A stretch of 64,000 nt of DNA from Corallococcus soli (GTDB taxonomy: Bacteria; Myxococcota; Myxococcia; Myxococcales; Myxococcaceae), in contig NZ_JAAIYO010000004.1 of NCBI RefSeq assembly GCF_014930455.1, positions 124,001 to 188,000 on the forward strand. The letters run 5' to 3'. Shown piece by piece: positions 1 to 9,312 of this stretch. The notes under the pieces are model-generated. The model was not told the origin of the DNA. It made no database searches and worked only from the letters and a program-made list of their open reading frames with translations. A program made the position numbers and the translations under genes. How positions within the stretch are numbered: the stretch's first letter is position 1; each line of letters opens with the position of its first letter.

Positions 1-748
1 GCACCTGCCGCTCGCGGCCGGAGAAGAGCTTCGGCAGGTCCGCGAAGCCCGCGCCCTGCGAGCCGATGCCCGGCGTGAGCAGCAGCGCGCCGCCCAGGCG
101 CTCCACCACGTCGCGGTCGGCCGGCGGCAGCGTGGCGCCCATCACCGCGCCCGCGGGCAGCACGCCGGGGCCAGCCTTCGCGTTGAGCTCGCGCAGGCCG
201 TCCGCCACGGCCTGGGCCACGGTGCGACCGTCGGCGCCGGTGGCGTTCTGCACGGGCACGCCCTCCGGGTTGGACGAGCGCACGACGACGAAGGCGCAGG
301 CGCCGTGGGCCCTCGCGCGCTCCACCGTCTTCGCGAGCGCGCCCAGGCCCAGGTACGCGGTGAAGGTGGCGGCGTCCACGTCCCAGGCGCTGCCCTCGCC
401 GAAGAGGCCCTCCGCGTAGGCATCCATGGTGGAGCCGATGTCGCCGCGCTTCACGTCCAGCAGCGTGAGGGTGCCCGCCGCGCGGAAGCGCTTGAGCACG
501 CGCTGGAGCACGACGAGCCCTTCGGGGCCGTGGCGCTCGAAGAAGGCGCTCTGCGGCTTCACCACCGCGAGGCTCTCTCCGGCCGCGTCGGCCAGCCGCT
601 CGCAGAAGTCGGACAGGCCCTGCGCGGTGTCCGGCAGCCTCCAGCGGGCGAGCACGTCGCGCGACGGGTCCAGGCCCAGACAGAAGGGGGAGCGCGCGTC
701 GGCGAGCCGGGCGAAGCGCTGGGCGAAGGACTCGGGCGTCGTCGTCAC
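1..748 (-). CDS. pyrF: Orotidine 5'-phosphate decarboxylase, 3' end outside window
   Basis: Decarboxylates OMP to UMP in the last step of pyrimidine synthesis, in the cytoplasm. The translation from a GTG at 748 shows the N-terminal LGLDPSRD stretch and the LLDVKRGDIGST segment. That segment carries the Asp-x-Lys-x-x-Asp catalytic core of the longer 'type 2' OMP decarboxylases. The GTG has a good AGGGAG Shine-Dalgarno at 755-760. The frame runs off the window start after about 249 codons, so the C-terminus is missing. It lies 11 bases behind the SDR gene on the same strand and probably shares its transcript. Family assignment is secure; only the end is unseen. Confidence 0.93.
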   Translation of the reverse strand, partial: MTTTPESFAQRFARLADARSPFCLGLDPSRDVLARWRLPDTAQGLSDFCERLADAAGESLAVVKPQSAFFERHGPEGLVVLQRVLKRFRAAGTLTLLDVKRGDIGSTMDAYAEGLFGEGSAWDVDAATFTAYLGLGALAKTVERARAHGACAFVVVRSSNPEGVPVQNATGADGRTVAQAVADGLRELNAKAGPGVLPAGAVMGATLPPADRDVVERLGGALLLTPGIGSQGAGFADLPKLFSGRERQV

Positions 749-759
749 GGAGGGCTCCC

Positions 760-1521
760 TCACTTCAGCCGGCGCGCGGTGGCGTCGAACAGCGGGTTGG
801 GCATCGCCTTGAGCACGCGCATGGAGGCGGACACCTGCCAGGGGAAGCTCACCTCCGCCTGGCCCGCGAAGATGGCGCGGCCCATGCGCTCCACCGCGTC
901 CTCGGTCTCCATGAGGAAGGGCATGGGGAAGCGGTTCTTCGCCGTCAGTTCGCTCTTCACGAAGCCCGGGTAGACGCAGGTGACGCTGACGCCGGTGCCC
1001 TTCAGGTCCACGCGCAGGCTCTCCAGGAAGGTGGCGAGGAAGGCCTTGGACGCCGAGTAGGCCGCGTGGCCCGACAGCCCCCGGTAGCCCGCGAGGCTGG
1101 AGATGCCCACGACGTGGCCCCGGCGGCGCTCCACCATCTGGGGCAGCACCGCGCACAGCGTGGCGGCGGCGCCGGTGACGTTGGTGTCGATGATGGCCCG
1201 CGCCTTGTCCCAGTCCATGCGCTTGCCGTGCGTGGGGCCGCCCACGCCCGCGTTGGCGACGACCAGGTCCAGGCCGCCGCACTCCGCGTCGATGGCGCGG
1301 ATGCGCTCCTGCGAGGCCTCCGCGTGGTTGACGTCCATGACGACGGGCTCCACCGTGGCGCCCGCGGCCTGGGCCTCCGCGGCCAGGGCCTGCAACTGGG
1401 ACAGCCGTCGTCCGGTCGCGAACACACGCAGGCCGTGCCTGGCCAGCCACAGCGCCAGTCCACGTCCCAGCCCGCTCGAGGCGCCTGTCACCAGCGCCGT
1501 CCGGTAGGTCATCTCCGCCAT
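760..1521 (-). CDS. Short-chain dehydrogenase/reductase (classical SDR)
   Basis: A 253-residue NAD(P)-dependent oxidoreductase of the classical SDR family. It shows the cofactor motif TGASSGLG (residues 12-19), NAG at 90-92, a Ser at about 142 and the catalytic YSASK with Tyr155 and Lys159. The length is typical. The ATG at 1521 is preferred over an in-frame start further out because GGAGG precedes it at the right distance. The substrate cannot be told from sequence; the C-terminus resembles SDRs that act on acyl chains or sterols, but that is only an impression. It precedes pyrF on the same strand. Confidence 0.9.
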   Translation of the reverse strand: MAEMTYRTALVTGASSGLGRGLALWLARHGLRVFATGRRLSQLQALAAEAQAAGATVEPVVMDVNHAEASQERIRAIDAECGGLDLVVANAGVGGPTHGKRMDWDKARAIIDTNVTGAAATLCAVLPQMVERRRGHVVGISSLAGYRGLSGHAAYSASKAFLATFLESLRVDLKGTGVSVTCVYPGFVKSELTAKNRFPMPFLMETEDAVERMGRAIFAGQAEVSFPWQVSASMRVLKAMPNPLFDATARRLK

Positions 1522-1663
1522 GCCGTCCTCCAGGGGGTGTCGCAGCCACCGCCTTGTCGCACGGTTGCGCATCCGAGGGCACGCAAAACCCCTCCTTCTG
1601 CCACCGTGGGACGAGGCGCGGCCCCCGGTGCGTGTTCACCGTTGGATGCGGAAGCGAGCGGCC

Positions 1664-2059
1664 ATGTCCCGGTGGAACTGCATCCTCGTGGTGGACGACG
1701 ATCTGGACCTGCTCCGGGCCTACCAGGAGGCGCTGGCCCTGGACGGGCACACGGCGGTGCTGGCGCGCGACGGGGCGGAGGCCCTGCGCCTCTTGAAGCA
1801 GGGGCTGCGCCCGGCGCTCATCCTGCTGGACCTGCTGATGCCCCGCATGGACGCCTGGGAGTTCCGGACGCGACAGCGCGCGGACCCGGCGCTCGCCTCC
1901 ATCCCGGTCATCGTCCTGTACGCGGTGGAGACGGGCTTGAGCGCCATGAAGGCCCTGGAGGTGGAGGGCTTCCTCCAGAAGCCCGTGGACCTGGAGGTGC
2001 TCCTGCGCGCCGTGGCGCCCTACGTGGCGCGCGGCGGGTGGGGCGCCCACCCCCAATGA
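1664..2059 (+). CDS. Stand-alone response regulator receiver domain
   Basis: A 131-residue single CheY-like receiver domain. It has the acidic cluster VVDDDLDLL (residues 9-17), phospho-acceptor Asp56 in LILLDLLMP and Lys106 in FLQKPVD. The residue that is normally Thr or Ser at the end of beta-4 is Tyr86 (VIVLYAV), so the usual hydroxyl switch is replaced. No output domain is present, so it probably acts by protein contact or in a phosphorelay. No histidine kinase is adjacent. An ATG at 1646 is an alternative start. It ends 4 bases before the convergent AsmA-like gene. Confidence 0.85.
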   Translation: MSRWNCILVVDDDLDLLRAYQEALALDGHTAVLARDGAEALRLLKQGLRPALILLDLLMPRMDAWEFRTRQRADPALASIPVIVLYAVETGLSAMKALEVEGFLQKPVDLEVLLRAVAPYVARGGWGAHPQ

Positions 2060-2063
2060 CGGG

Positions 2064-3881
2064 CTAGCGGAAGGGCGGCGCCTGCTGACCCGCGAACCAC
2101 TGCTTCGCGTTCACCAGGTGCAGGCCGTTGTTGCCGGGCCTCAATTCGATGCCGCCCGTCACCGCGCCCAGCGTCGTCAGGAGGGCGCCCGTGATGTTGC
2201 CCTGGACGAGGTCCAGGTGGCCTTCCAGGGAGAAGCCATCGCCCTTCGCCTTCAGCTCGCGCACCTGGAGCCCCCGCTCGTCAATCTGCACCTGCCCCGT
2301 CACCTCCACCTTCGGGATGTTGAGCAGCGAGGTGAGGAAGGAGGGCAGGCGCTTGGACGCGGTGATGAGCGCCACCAGCGGCTGCGTGTCGGTGAGCTGG
2401 CTGGAGAAGCGCGCCGACAGCACCGTGGGCGACAGCGTCAGGCTGGCGCGGGGCAGGCTGAACGTGCCGCTCCAGGCGCGGATGGGCACGGGGCCATTGG
2501 AGGAGACGTTGCTCAGCCGCAGCGTCGTGCCGGCGAGCCCCAGCTCCTTCATGTCCCATGACAGGTGCCGCGCATCCACCTCCACCTCCGCTCGCAGCAG
2601 GACCTTGTTGTTGCCCATGCGTCCGGACACGAGGTCGGTGTCCATGCGCAGCTCCAGGGAGTTGCGCTTCTTCGCTTTCGGGGACCGCTCCTCGGTGCGC
2701 ACCGTGACGTGTCCGGAGTCGACCGCCAGCGTCTGCTCCAGCCACGGATTGAGCAGCCGGAGGTCCAGCGGGCGGCTCTTCGCCACGCGCAGCTCCGGCT
2801 CCAGGTCGAAGCCCGGCTGTCCTTCACGCCTCCGCGCGAGGACGGAGAGGGCGACCTCCGGAACCTCCACCCCGTTGCCCTTGGGGCCGGAGACCTTCAC
2901 GGGCGCGAAGGCGAGGCTGAGCTGGCCCGCGGGCTGTCCCGGACGCTGCTCGTCCATGGACGCCTTGAGGCTCCAGGGGGCCCGGGCGCGCATGGGGCCC
3001 GCCCGCAGGTCCAACTGCGTGCCGGAGGCTTCCAGGCGGCTGCCCGGCTCCAGCATGTTGCGCTCCATGCGCACGTCCAGCTCCAGCCGTCCGCCGCCGC
3101 CGCGCAGGGACACGGGGGCGCTCGCGCCCAGCAGGTCGTTCACCCAGTCCAGCGGCAGCAGGTCCACCTTCGCCTGGGCCTGTCCGCCAATGGCCTTGGA
3201 GAGGTCATAGCCGTCCTGCTCGCCCTGGAAGGGCGCATCCAGCCGGGCGCGGGCGGACAGGGCCTCCAGGCGCGCGACCCGCTTGCCATCCACCTCCAGG
3301 AAGCCCTCCGCCACGCGCACCGACGGCAGGTCCACCTGGATGCGCTCGCGGGACTGGAGGTTGAGCTCCCCCTTGACGTCCAACGCGCCCGCGAAGCGCA
3401 CGCGGCTGAAGTCCAGCTCCCGCACCTCGTGGATCGTCACGTCGCGGAGGTGGATGACCCAGGGGCGCGAGTTCGGATCCGACGGGCCTTCCTCGGGTGC
3501 GGGGGAGGGCTCCATGCGGAAGGTCGCCCCGCGCCCGTCGATGCCGTACACGTCCACGCGCTTGCGCAACAGGCCCGTCAGCGACACACCGGCCGTCAGG
3601 GCGTCCACCTCCACCTTCCACCAGCGCTGGGTGTCCTGGTTGGTGAGGGTGAAGCCCTTGAGGTGCAGCCGGCCCACGGGCCACAGCCACCAGGCGCGCT
3701 GCCAGGACAGCTGCGTGCGGTCCGTGCCCCGGCGCATGATGGCCTGGACGACGCCGACGTTGAGCGCCACGTTGATGAGCACCTCCAGCATCACGACTGC
3801 CACCAGCAGCCACAGCGGGAGGCGCCACCACCGCTTCCCGCGAGGGGCGTTCGAAGCATCCAAAGTCGGGGAGACGGTCAT
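2064..3881 (-). CDS. AsmA/DUF748-like membrane-anchored protein
   Basis: A 605-residue protein with one N-terminal membrane segment (about residues 18-45, rich in Leu, Val and Ala). A long region of beta-strand character follows that looks periplasmic. Layout and sequence style resemble the AsmA / DUF748 group of inner-membrane-anchored proteins thought to bridge or influence the outer membrane, but no motif settles this. The ATG at 3881 directly precedes a sensible membrane anchor; the longer frame adds a Pro/Arg-rich tail with no meaning. It is divergent from the HEAT-like gene (62 bases apart). Confidence 0.6.
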   Translation of the reverse strand: MTVSPTLDASNAPRGKRWWRLPLWLLVAVVMLEVLINVALNVGVVQAIMRRGTDRTQLSWQRAWWLWPVGRLHLKGFTLTNQDTQRWWKVEVDALTAGVSLTGLLRKRVDVYGIDGRGATFRMEPSPAPEEGPSDPNSRPWVIHLRDVTIHEVRELDFSRVRFAGALDVKGELNLQSRERIQVDLPSVRVAEGFLEVDGKRVARLEALSARARLDAPFQGEQDGYDLSKAIGGQAQAKVDLLPLDWVNDLLGASAPVSLRGGGGRLELDVRMERNMLEPGSRLEASGTQLDLRAGPMRARAPWSLKASMDEQRPGQPAGQLSLAFAPVKVSGPKGNGVEVPEVALSVLARRREGQPGFDLEPELRVAKSRPLDLRLLNPWLEQTLAVDSGHVTVRTEERSPKAKKRNSLELRMDTDLVSGRMGNNKVLLRAEVEVDARHLSWDMKELGLAGTTLRLSNVSSNGPVPIRAWSGTFSLPRASLTLSPTVLSARFSSQLTDTQPLVALITASKRLPSFLTSLLNIPKVEVTGQVQIDERGLQVRELKAKGDGFSLEGHLDLVQGNITGALLTTLGAVTGGIELRPGNNGLHLVNAKQWFAGQQAPPFR

Positions 3882-3942
3882 GGAGAGGGCGGGAGCGTAG
3901 CGTGGATGCCCGGGGCCGGAGGGATTGGTAGAACGCCGGGGC

Positions 3943-4518
3943 ATGGACGCGAACATCCAGAGTCACTTCGTCAACCTTCGCGGCCAGGACGCCGACTCCC
4001 GCCAGGCCTCCTACCGGCACCTCATGGCCGTGACGGACGCGCCGGTGGACTGGGCCGCCGACGTCTGGGACGGGCTGCTGGCGCTGCTGAAGGAAGGTGA
4101 CAACCACCAGCGCGCCATCGCGGCGCAGCTGCTCAGCAACCTGGCGAAGAGTGAGCCCAAGCGACTGTTGAAGGACCTGGACAAGGTCATGGTCGTGACG
4201 AAGGACGAGAAGTTCGTCACGGCCCGCCACTCCCTCCAGGCGCTCTGGCGGGCCGCGGTCGCGGACGACGCCCTGCGGGCCGCCGTGGTGGACCGTCTGT
4301 CCAAGCGCTTCCGGGAGTGCTCCACGGAGAAGAACGGGACGCTCATCCGGTACGACATCCTGGAGGTCTTCCGGAAGACCTACGACGTCGTGAAGGACGA
4401 AGCGCTCAAGCAGCTCGCGCTGACGCTCATCGAGTCGGAAGACGACTTGAAGTACCGCAAGAAGTACGCGGGGCTGTGGAAGGACCTCGTGACGAAGACG
4501 CGCGCCGCGAAGGTTTGA
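3943..4518 (+). CDS. HEAT-like all-helical protein
   Basis: A 191-residue soluble protein, no signal peptide or membrane segment. It is made of amphipathic helices in pairs (for example around AIAAQLLSNLAKSEPKRLL and the ARHSLQALW segment), which suggests a HEAT/armadillo-type solenoid and a role in protein binding. No catalytic motif is visible. The ATG at 3943 is chosen because the upstream extension is only six residues without a ribosome site. Function unknown. Confidence 0.75.
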   Translation: MDANIQSHFVNLRGQDADSRQASYRHLMAVTDAPVDWAADVWDGLLALLKEGDNHQRAIAAQLLSNLAKSEPKRLLKDLDKVMVVTKDEKFVTARHSLQALWRAAVADDALRAAVVDRLSKRFRECSTEKNGTLIRYDILEVFRKTYDVVKDEALKQLALTLIESEDDLKYRKKYAGLWKDLVTKTRAAKV

Positions 4519-4580
4519 GCCGCACTCCGCGTGACTCTCCGACGTGAGGCGTTCTAGGGTCCCTCGCCTTGGAGGAAGTG

Positions 4581-5264
4581 ATGCCCTCGATGTCATCCGA
4601 TGTTCCCGCCGCTTCGAAGAAGTCCGTGCTGCCCGGGGTCGCCCTGGGCGTCTCCATCGCCAGCCTGTGCCTCATCTGTCTGTGGCCGGTGGGGCTGGTG
4701 CTGTCCATCGTCGCGATGGTGAAGACGGGCAAGCCGGGGCAGCAAGGCAGGGGGCTCGCCATCGCGGCGCTGATCATCTCCGTGGCCAGCATCTTCTTCA
4801 GCGGCATCATGGCCGCCATCGCCATTCCCAACTTCATCAAGTTCCAGGCGCGCTCGAAGCAGGCCGAGTGCAAGGTGAACCTCAAGTACCTCTACACCTC
4901 CGCGATGACGCGGCTCGCGGAAGACCAGCCCCTGGGGTCCCTCACGGAGCTGGGCTTCGTGCCGGAGCCTGGCAACCGCTATGCCTACGTGCTGAGCCTC
5001 CCGGACTCCTTCGTTCCCGTGAGCGCGCGCTTCACCGCGCTCGACCCGTCCGAAATCCAGACGGCCCTGGACAACGCCGGCGTGGAGCCGGGCGTGGAGG
5101 GCGAATGCCCCGAATGCACCCTGACGGCCGCGTGCGTGGGCAACGTGGACAACGACGACACGCTGGATGTGTGGAGCATCTCCACCGCGGAGCGCACCGA
5201 CGCGGAGGGCAAGGCCATCGCCCCCGGCGAGGCGTATCTCCACGTGAATGACGTCAAGGAGTAG
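4581..5264 (+). CDS. DUF4190-type membrane protein merged with pilin-like region
   Basis: A 227-residue protein with two membrane segments (about residues 17-46 and 58-84) like DUF4190 proteins. The second segment runs directly into AIAIPNFIKFQARSK (about 79-93). That is the end of the N-terminal helix of myxobacterial type IV pilins and pseudopilins. The C-terminal VDNDDTLDVWSIS stretch also looks pilin-like. The prepilin peptidase site (Gly followed by FTLIE) is absent, so it should not be processed like a pilin. ATG 4581 follows GGAGGAAG; an in-frame TTG at 4569 is less likely. Probably an inner-membrane protein with a pilin-type globular head. Confidence 0.75.
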   Translation: MPSMSSDVPAASKKSVLPGVALGVSIASLCLICLWPVGLVLSIVAMVKTGKPGQQGRGLAIAALIISVASIFFSGIMAAIAIPNFIKFQARSKQAECKVNLKYLYTSAMTRLAEDQPLGSLTELGFVPEPGNRYAYVLSLPDSFVPVSARFTALDPSEIQTALDNAGVEPGVEGECPECTLTAACVGNVDNDDTLDVWSISTAERTDAEGKAIAPGEAYLHVNDVKE

Positions 5265-5304
5265 GGTGCCCCCGGACGCCTGACGCGCCGCGCGGGCGCG
5301 GAGG

Positions 5305-5332
5305 CCTCGCGGCGAAGCAGCGCGCCGCGAGG
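5305..5332. terminator. Hairpin between convergent genes
   Basis: A 10-bp perfect inverted repeat, CCTCGCGGCG and CGCCGCGAGG, with an 8-base loop. It lies between the convergent pilin-like gene and the first sulfatase. On the plus strand a pyrimidine-rich stretch follows. It has no long T run, so intrinsic termination is plausible but not certain. Confidence 0.5.
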
Positions 5333-5352
5333 TCCCTGCTCTTTCGAGGGAC

Positions 5353-7722
5353 TCAATCCAGCCGCACGTGTTGCTCCAGGCGTTCGGCCGGGGTCAGCTC
5401 GCGGTTGGCGTTCTCCAGGTCGAACTCGAAGGTGACGTGTTCGATGCGGCCGGTGAACTTGAAGGGCATCCGGTCGCGGTACTTCGGGCTGACCGGCGCG
5501 CGGTTGTCCATGCCCACGTCCATGCACTCCGTGCTGAAGCGGGCGCGCGTCTGTCTTCCCAGGTGCACCTCGCCCACGCCCCGGCCATTGATGAACAGCT
5601 GCACGTTGGCGGGGCCGCCCAGGGTGGTGGACTCGTTGGTGAACACCACCGACAGCTCCACGCGTCCCGACGGCACCTCCTCCGACGACACCGCCTCCGA
5701 GCGGACCATGTCGAAGAAGTTGTAGTGGTACACGAGCCGCTGGTCCTTCACGTACAGCGTCCAGCCGCCCACGTCCCCGCCCAGGCAGATGATGACGCCC
5801 TCCGCGCCGCCCTCCGGGATGTCCACCACCGCCGTGAGGGTGTAGCTGACGTTGTGTGTCTTGGGTGCGCTGCCCTCCGGCAGGTACGTCATGCCCTCGT
5901 AGAACGTCACCCGCTGGCGGCCGTAGAACCAGCTGGGGCGCAGGGACACATCCGCGCGCTCCACGAAGCGGTCGTCCAGCGGGAGCACGTTGTACTTCGC
6001 GGCCTCCACCATGAAGAGGTCCTGCAGCTCGCGCAGCTTCTCCGGGTGCTTCGCGGCCAGGTCCTTCGCCTGACTGAAGTCCTCGCGGAGGTCATACAGC
6101 TCCCAACGGTCATCGTTGAAATCCGCGCTGCCCATGTTCACCCACGGCAGCCGCCCGTGTCGGCAGGAGGCCATCCAACCGTCGTGGTACAGGGCCCGGT
6201 TGGCGAACATCTCGAAGTACTGCGTGGTGCGGTGCCCAGGCGCGTCCGCGTGCTTCGCGTCGAAGGTGTAGGCGAGGCTCGTGCCTTCGATGGGCTTCTG
6301 CGGCACCCCGCCCAGCACCGTGGGCTCGCTGATGCCAATCACCTCCAGCACCGTGGGCAGGATGTCGATGACGTGGTGGAACTGGAAGCGCACGCCGCCC
6401 TTGTCCTCCACCTCGCGGGGCCAGGAGACGATCATCGGGTTGCGCGTGCCGCCGAAGTGGGACGCCACCTGCTTGGTCCACTGGAAGGGCGTGTCTCCGG
6501 CCCAGGCCCAGCCGACGGGGTAGTGCGGTGAAGTGCCCGGCAGACCGATCTCCTCGATGCGCGGCAGGATGTCCTCCAGGTTCGGGACATCGCCGCCCAG
6601 CACGGCCATCTCGTTGAGGGTGCCCGTGAGCGAGCCCTCGGCGCTCGAGCCGTTGTCTCCAATGATGTACATGACGAGCGTGTTGTCCTCCTCGCCCAGG
6701 TCGTGGAGCGTCTCCAGGACGCGGCCCACCTCGTGGTCGGCGTGGGAGAGGAAGTCGGCGTAGTTCTCCATCAGGCGGACGTAGAAGCGCTGCTGCTCGG
6801 GGGTGGCCTCGTCCCAGGCGGGGATCTCCGCGGGGCGCTCGGTGAGCTGCGTGCCCGGAGGAATGACGCCCAGGTCCAACTGCCGCTGCCACACCTGGCG
6901 GCGGTACTCGTCCCACCCCATGTCGAACTTCCCCTTGTGCCGGCCACGCCAGTCGAGCGGCGGCTGGTGCGGCGCGTGCGCGGCGCCGGGGGAGAAGTAG
7001 GTGAAGAAGGGGCGGCCGGGCGCGATGGACTTCTGCTGCGTCATCCACTGGATGCAGTCATCCGCCAGGTCGCGCGTGAGCTGATAGCCCTCCTCCGGCG
7101 TGCGGCTGGCCTCCACGGGCGTCGTGCCCCGGTAGAGCGATGGATAGAACTGGTCCGTCTCCCCTCCGATGAAGCCATAGAAGTAGTCGAAGCCGCGCTG
7201 GGTGGGCCAGTTGTCGAAGGGGCCGGCGGGGCTCGTCTGGTTGTCGGGGACGTTGTGGTTCTTTCCAAACCAGCCGGTGGCGTAGCCGTTCTCCCGCAGG
7301 ACCTCCGCGATGGTGCAGCAGCTCTTCGGGATGATGCCGGTGTAGCCGGGGAAGCCGGTGGCCACCTCCCCGATGTTGCCGGACGACACGCTGTGGTGGT
7401 TGCGGCCGGTGAGCAGCGCGGCGCGGGTGGGTGAACACAGGGCCGTGGTGTGGAACTGGCAGTACTTCAGGCCGCCCCGCGCCAACCGCTCCGCCACCGG
7501 CATCTCCACCAGCCCCCCGAACGCGCTGGACCAGCCGTAGCCCACGTCATCCAGGAGCACGAGCAGGATGTTGGGTGCCTTCTCTGGTGCGCCCTGCAAC
7601 GGTGGGAAGTCCGCCCGGGAGTCCTTGTAGGTGAGCCCGATACGGGTCTTGGGAAAGCGGTATTCGGGACGGGGGTAGACATTGCGGTCCACCCTGCGAG
7701 GAAAGCGCGTCTTCTTCGCCAT
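5353..7722 (-). CDS. Arylsulfatase (CSPTR type, AtsA-like, about 790 residues)
   Basis: Hydrolyses sulfate esters. The 789-residue protein has the alkaline-phosphatase-fold N-terminal domain, with metal ligands in LVLLDDVGYG (about 54-63). The formylglycine motif is C96-S-P-T-R, followed by AALLTGRNHH. There is an IGDNGSSAEG metal-binding segment. A C-terminal beta-sandwich-like domain of about 200 residues is present, as in long AtsA-type arylsulfatases. No signal peptide is seen, so it is predicted cytosolic. Cys96 must be oxidised to formylglycine; an FGE gene lies at 16116-17138. It is 30 bases downstream of the second sulfatase and probably cotranscribed with it. Confidence 0.93.
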   Translation of the reverse strand: MAKKTRFPRRVDRNVYPRPEYRFPKTRIGLTYKDSRADFPPLQGAPEKAPNILLVLLDDVGYGWSSAFGGLVEMPVAERLARGGLKYCQFHTTALCSPTRAALLTGRNHHSVSSGNIGEVATGFPGYTGIIPKSCCTIAEVLRENGYATGWFGKNHNVPDNQTSPAGPFDNWPTQRGFDYFYGFIGGETDQFYPSLYRGTTPVEASRTPEEGYQLTRDLADDCIQWMTQQKSIAPGRPFFTYFSPGAAHAPHQPPLDWRGRHKGKFDMGWDEYRRQVWQRQLDLGVIPPGTQLTERPAEIPAWDEATPEQQRFYVRLMENYADFLSHADHEVGRVLETLHDLGEEDNTLVMYIIGDNGSSAEGSLTGTLNEMAVLGGDVPNLEDILPRIEEIGLPGTSPHYPVGWAWAGDTPFQWTKQVASHFGGTRNPMIVSWPREVEDKGGVRFQFHHVIDILPTVLEVIGISEPTVLGGVPQKPIEGTSLAYTFDAKHADAPGHRTTQYFEMFANRALYHDGWMASCRHGRLPWVNMGSADFNDDRWELYDLREDFSQAKDLAAKHPEKLRELQDLFMVEAAKYNVLPLDDRFVERADVSLRPSWFYGRQRVTFYEGMTYLPEGSAPKTHNVSYTLTAVVDIPEGGAEGVIICLGGDVGGWTLYVKDQRLVYHYNFFDMVRSEAVSSEEVPSGRVELSVVFTNESTTLGGPANVQLFINGRGVGEVHLGRQTRARFSTECMDVGMDNRAPVSPKYRDRMPFKFTGRIEHVTFEFDLENANRELTPAERLEQHVRLD

Positions 7723-7752
7723 GGTGCGGGGCCTCGTTTGAAGGGATGGGTG

Positions 7753-9312
7753 TCAGTGGACGGCGGGCTGCTCCTCGACCGCGGCCTGCTCCTCTTCGGG
7801 GGGGGCCGCGACGGCGAGCGTCGCTTGCTTCTCGCGGGCCCGCTCCAGGGCCTGGTCGATGCTGAAGCTCGCGGGCCGCTGACGGGGAGGGAACCGCTCG
7901 AAGGTCTTCAGGAACTCGCCGACGACAGCCTGGGCTGGCACCAGGGCGAAGCCTCGCTCCGCGAACCACTGGTCGTAATACATGGATGCATTCGTATCCG
8001 CCCGTTCAAACGGATCACTCCGGAGGTTGAAGAGCTTCGGGATGCGCAGCTCCGCCAGCTTCTCCCTCCACACACTCAGGCCATGGGCGCGCTGCTCCAT
8101 GAAGACGATCTTCCATGCGTCGATGCGCAACGCCATGAGGTCACCGTCGTCGCTCCAGTAGAAGAAGCCACGGCGCGGGTTCTCCTCCACCTCCCCCTTG
8201 AGGAAGGGCAGGAGGTTGTAGCCGTCGATGTGGACGTTGAAGGTCTTCTTCCCGGCGGTGTGGCCCTTCATGAGCTTGCCAGCGATGTCGGGCTCTCCGG
8301 CCGCCGCGAGCAGCGTGGGCAGCAGGTCGGTGTGGGACACCATCTCGTTGGAGACGGTCCCCGGCTCGACGACGCCGGGCCAGCGGATGACGCAGGGCAC
8401 GCGCCAGCCACCCTCCCAGTTGGTGTCCTTCTCTCCGCGAAAGGGCGTGCTGCCGCCATCCGGCCAGCTCATCACCTCCGCGCCGTTGTCCGTCGAATAC
8501 ACCACGATGGTGTCGTCGGTGATGCCCAGCGCGTCCAGCTTGTCGAGCAGCGTGCCCACGTGGCCGTCGTGCTCCACCATGCCGTCGGGGTACAACCCCA
8601 GACCCGTGACGCCCTGCGACTCCTTCTTCAGGTGCGTGAAGACATGCATGCGGGTGGAGTTGAACCAGATGAAGAAGGGCTTCTCCTCCGCCTTCGCCTT
8701 GTCCATGAAGTCCAGGGTCGCGCCCAGGAACTCCTCATCCACCGTCTCCATGCGCTTCTTCGTCAGCGGGCCGGTGTCCTCGATGCGCTGCGTGTCGTCC
8801 GGGTTGGCCCAGCAATGCAACACACCGCGCGGGCCGAACTTCTTCCGGAACGCGGGGGCCTTGGGGTAGTCCACGTTCTCCGGCTCCTCCTCCGCGTTGA
8901 GGTGGTAGAGATTGCCGAAGAACTCGTCGAAGCCGTGCACCGTGGGCAGGAACTCGTCGCGGTCGCCCAGGTGGTTCTTGCCGAACTGGCCTGTGACGTA
9001 GCCCAGGGGCTTGAGCAGGTCCGCGATGGTTGGATCCTCGGGCTGGAGGCCCAGCTTCGCGCCGGGCAGCCCCACCTTGGTGAGGCCGGTGCGGATGGGC
9101 GACTGGCCGGTGATGAAGGCGGCGCGGCCCGCCGTGCAGCTCTGCTGTCCATACCAGTCGGTGAAGCGCGCGCCCTCCTTCGCGATGCGGTCGATGTTCG
9201 GGGTGCGGTACCCCATGGCGCCCTGGTGGTAGCAGCTGGGATTGAACCAGCCGATGTCATCACCAAAGATGACCAGGATGTTCGGTTGCTTCTTCGCCTG
9301 TTTCTTCGCCAT
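7753..9312 (-). CDS. Arylsulfatase with CTAGR active-site motif
   Basis: A 519-residue type I sulfatase. Asp residues in VIFGDDIGWF (about 14-23) and a STDNGAEVMSW segment supply the metal site. The nucleophile is Cys59 in SCTAGRAAF, that is C-x-A-x-R rather than the usual C-x-P-x-R. No signal peptide, so cytosolic. ATG 9312 is preceded by GGAGGAG; an in-frame extension to 9468 has no merit. It is similar over its whole length to the sulfatase at 18409-20076. It is the upstream gene of a two-sulfatase transcription unit. The C-terminus is Glu/Ala-rich. The substrate is unknown. Confidence 0.93.
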   Translation of the reverse strand: MAKKQAKKQPNILVIFGDDIGWFNPSCYHQGAMGYRTPNIDRIAKEGARFTDWYGQQSCTAGRAAFITGQSPIRTGLTKVGLPGAKLGLQPEDPTIADLLKPLGYVTGQFGKNHLGDRDEFLPTVHGFDEFFGNLYHLNAEEEPENVDYPKAPAFRKKFGPRGVLHCWANPDDTQRIEDTGPLTKKRMETVDEEFLGATLDFMDKAKAEEKPFFIWFNSTRMHVFTHLKKESQGVTGLGLYPDGMVEHDGHVGTLLDKLDALGITDDTIVVYSTDNGAEVMSWPDGGSTPFRGEKDTNWEGGWRVPCVIRWPGVVEPGTVSNEMVSHTDLLPTLLAAAGEPDIAGKLMKGHTAGKKTFNVHIDGYNLLPFLKGEVEENPRRGFFYWSDDGDLMALRIDAWKIVFMEQRAHGLSVWREKLAELRIPKLFNLRSDPFERADTNASMYYDQWFAERGFALVPAQAVVGEFLKTFERFPPRQRPASFSIDQALERAREKQATLAVAAPPEEEQAAVEEQPAVH

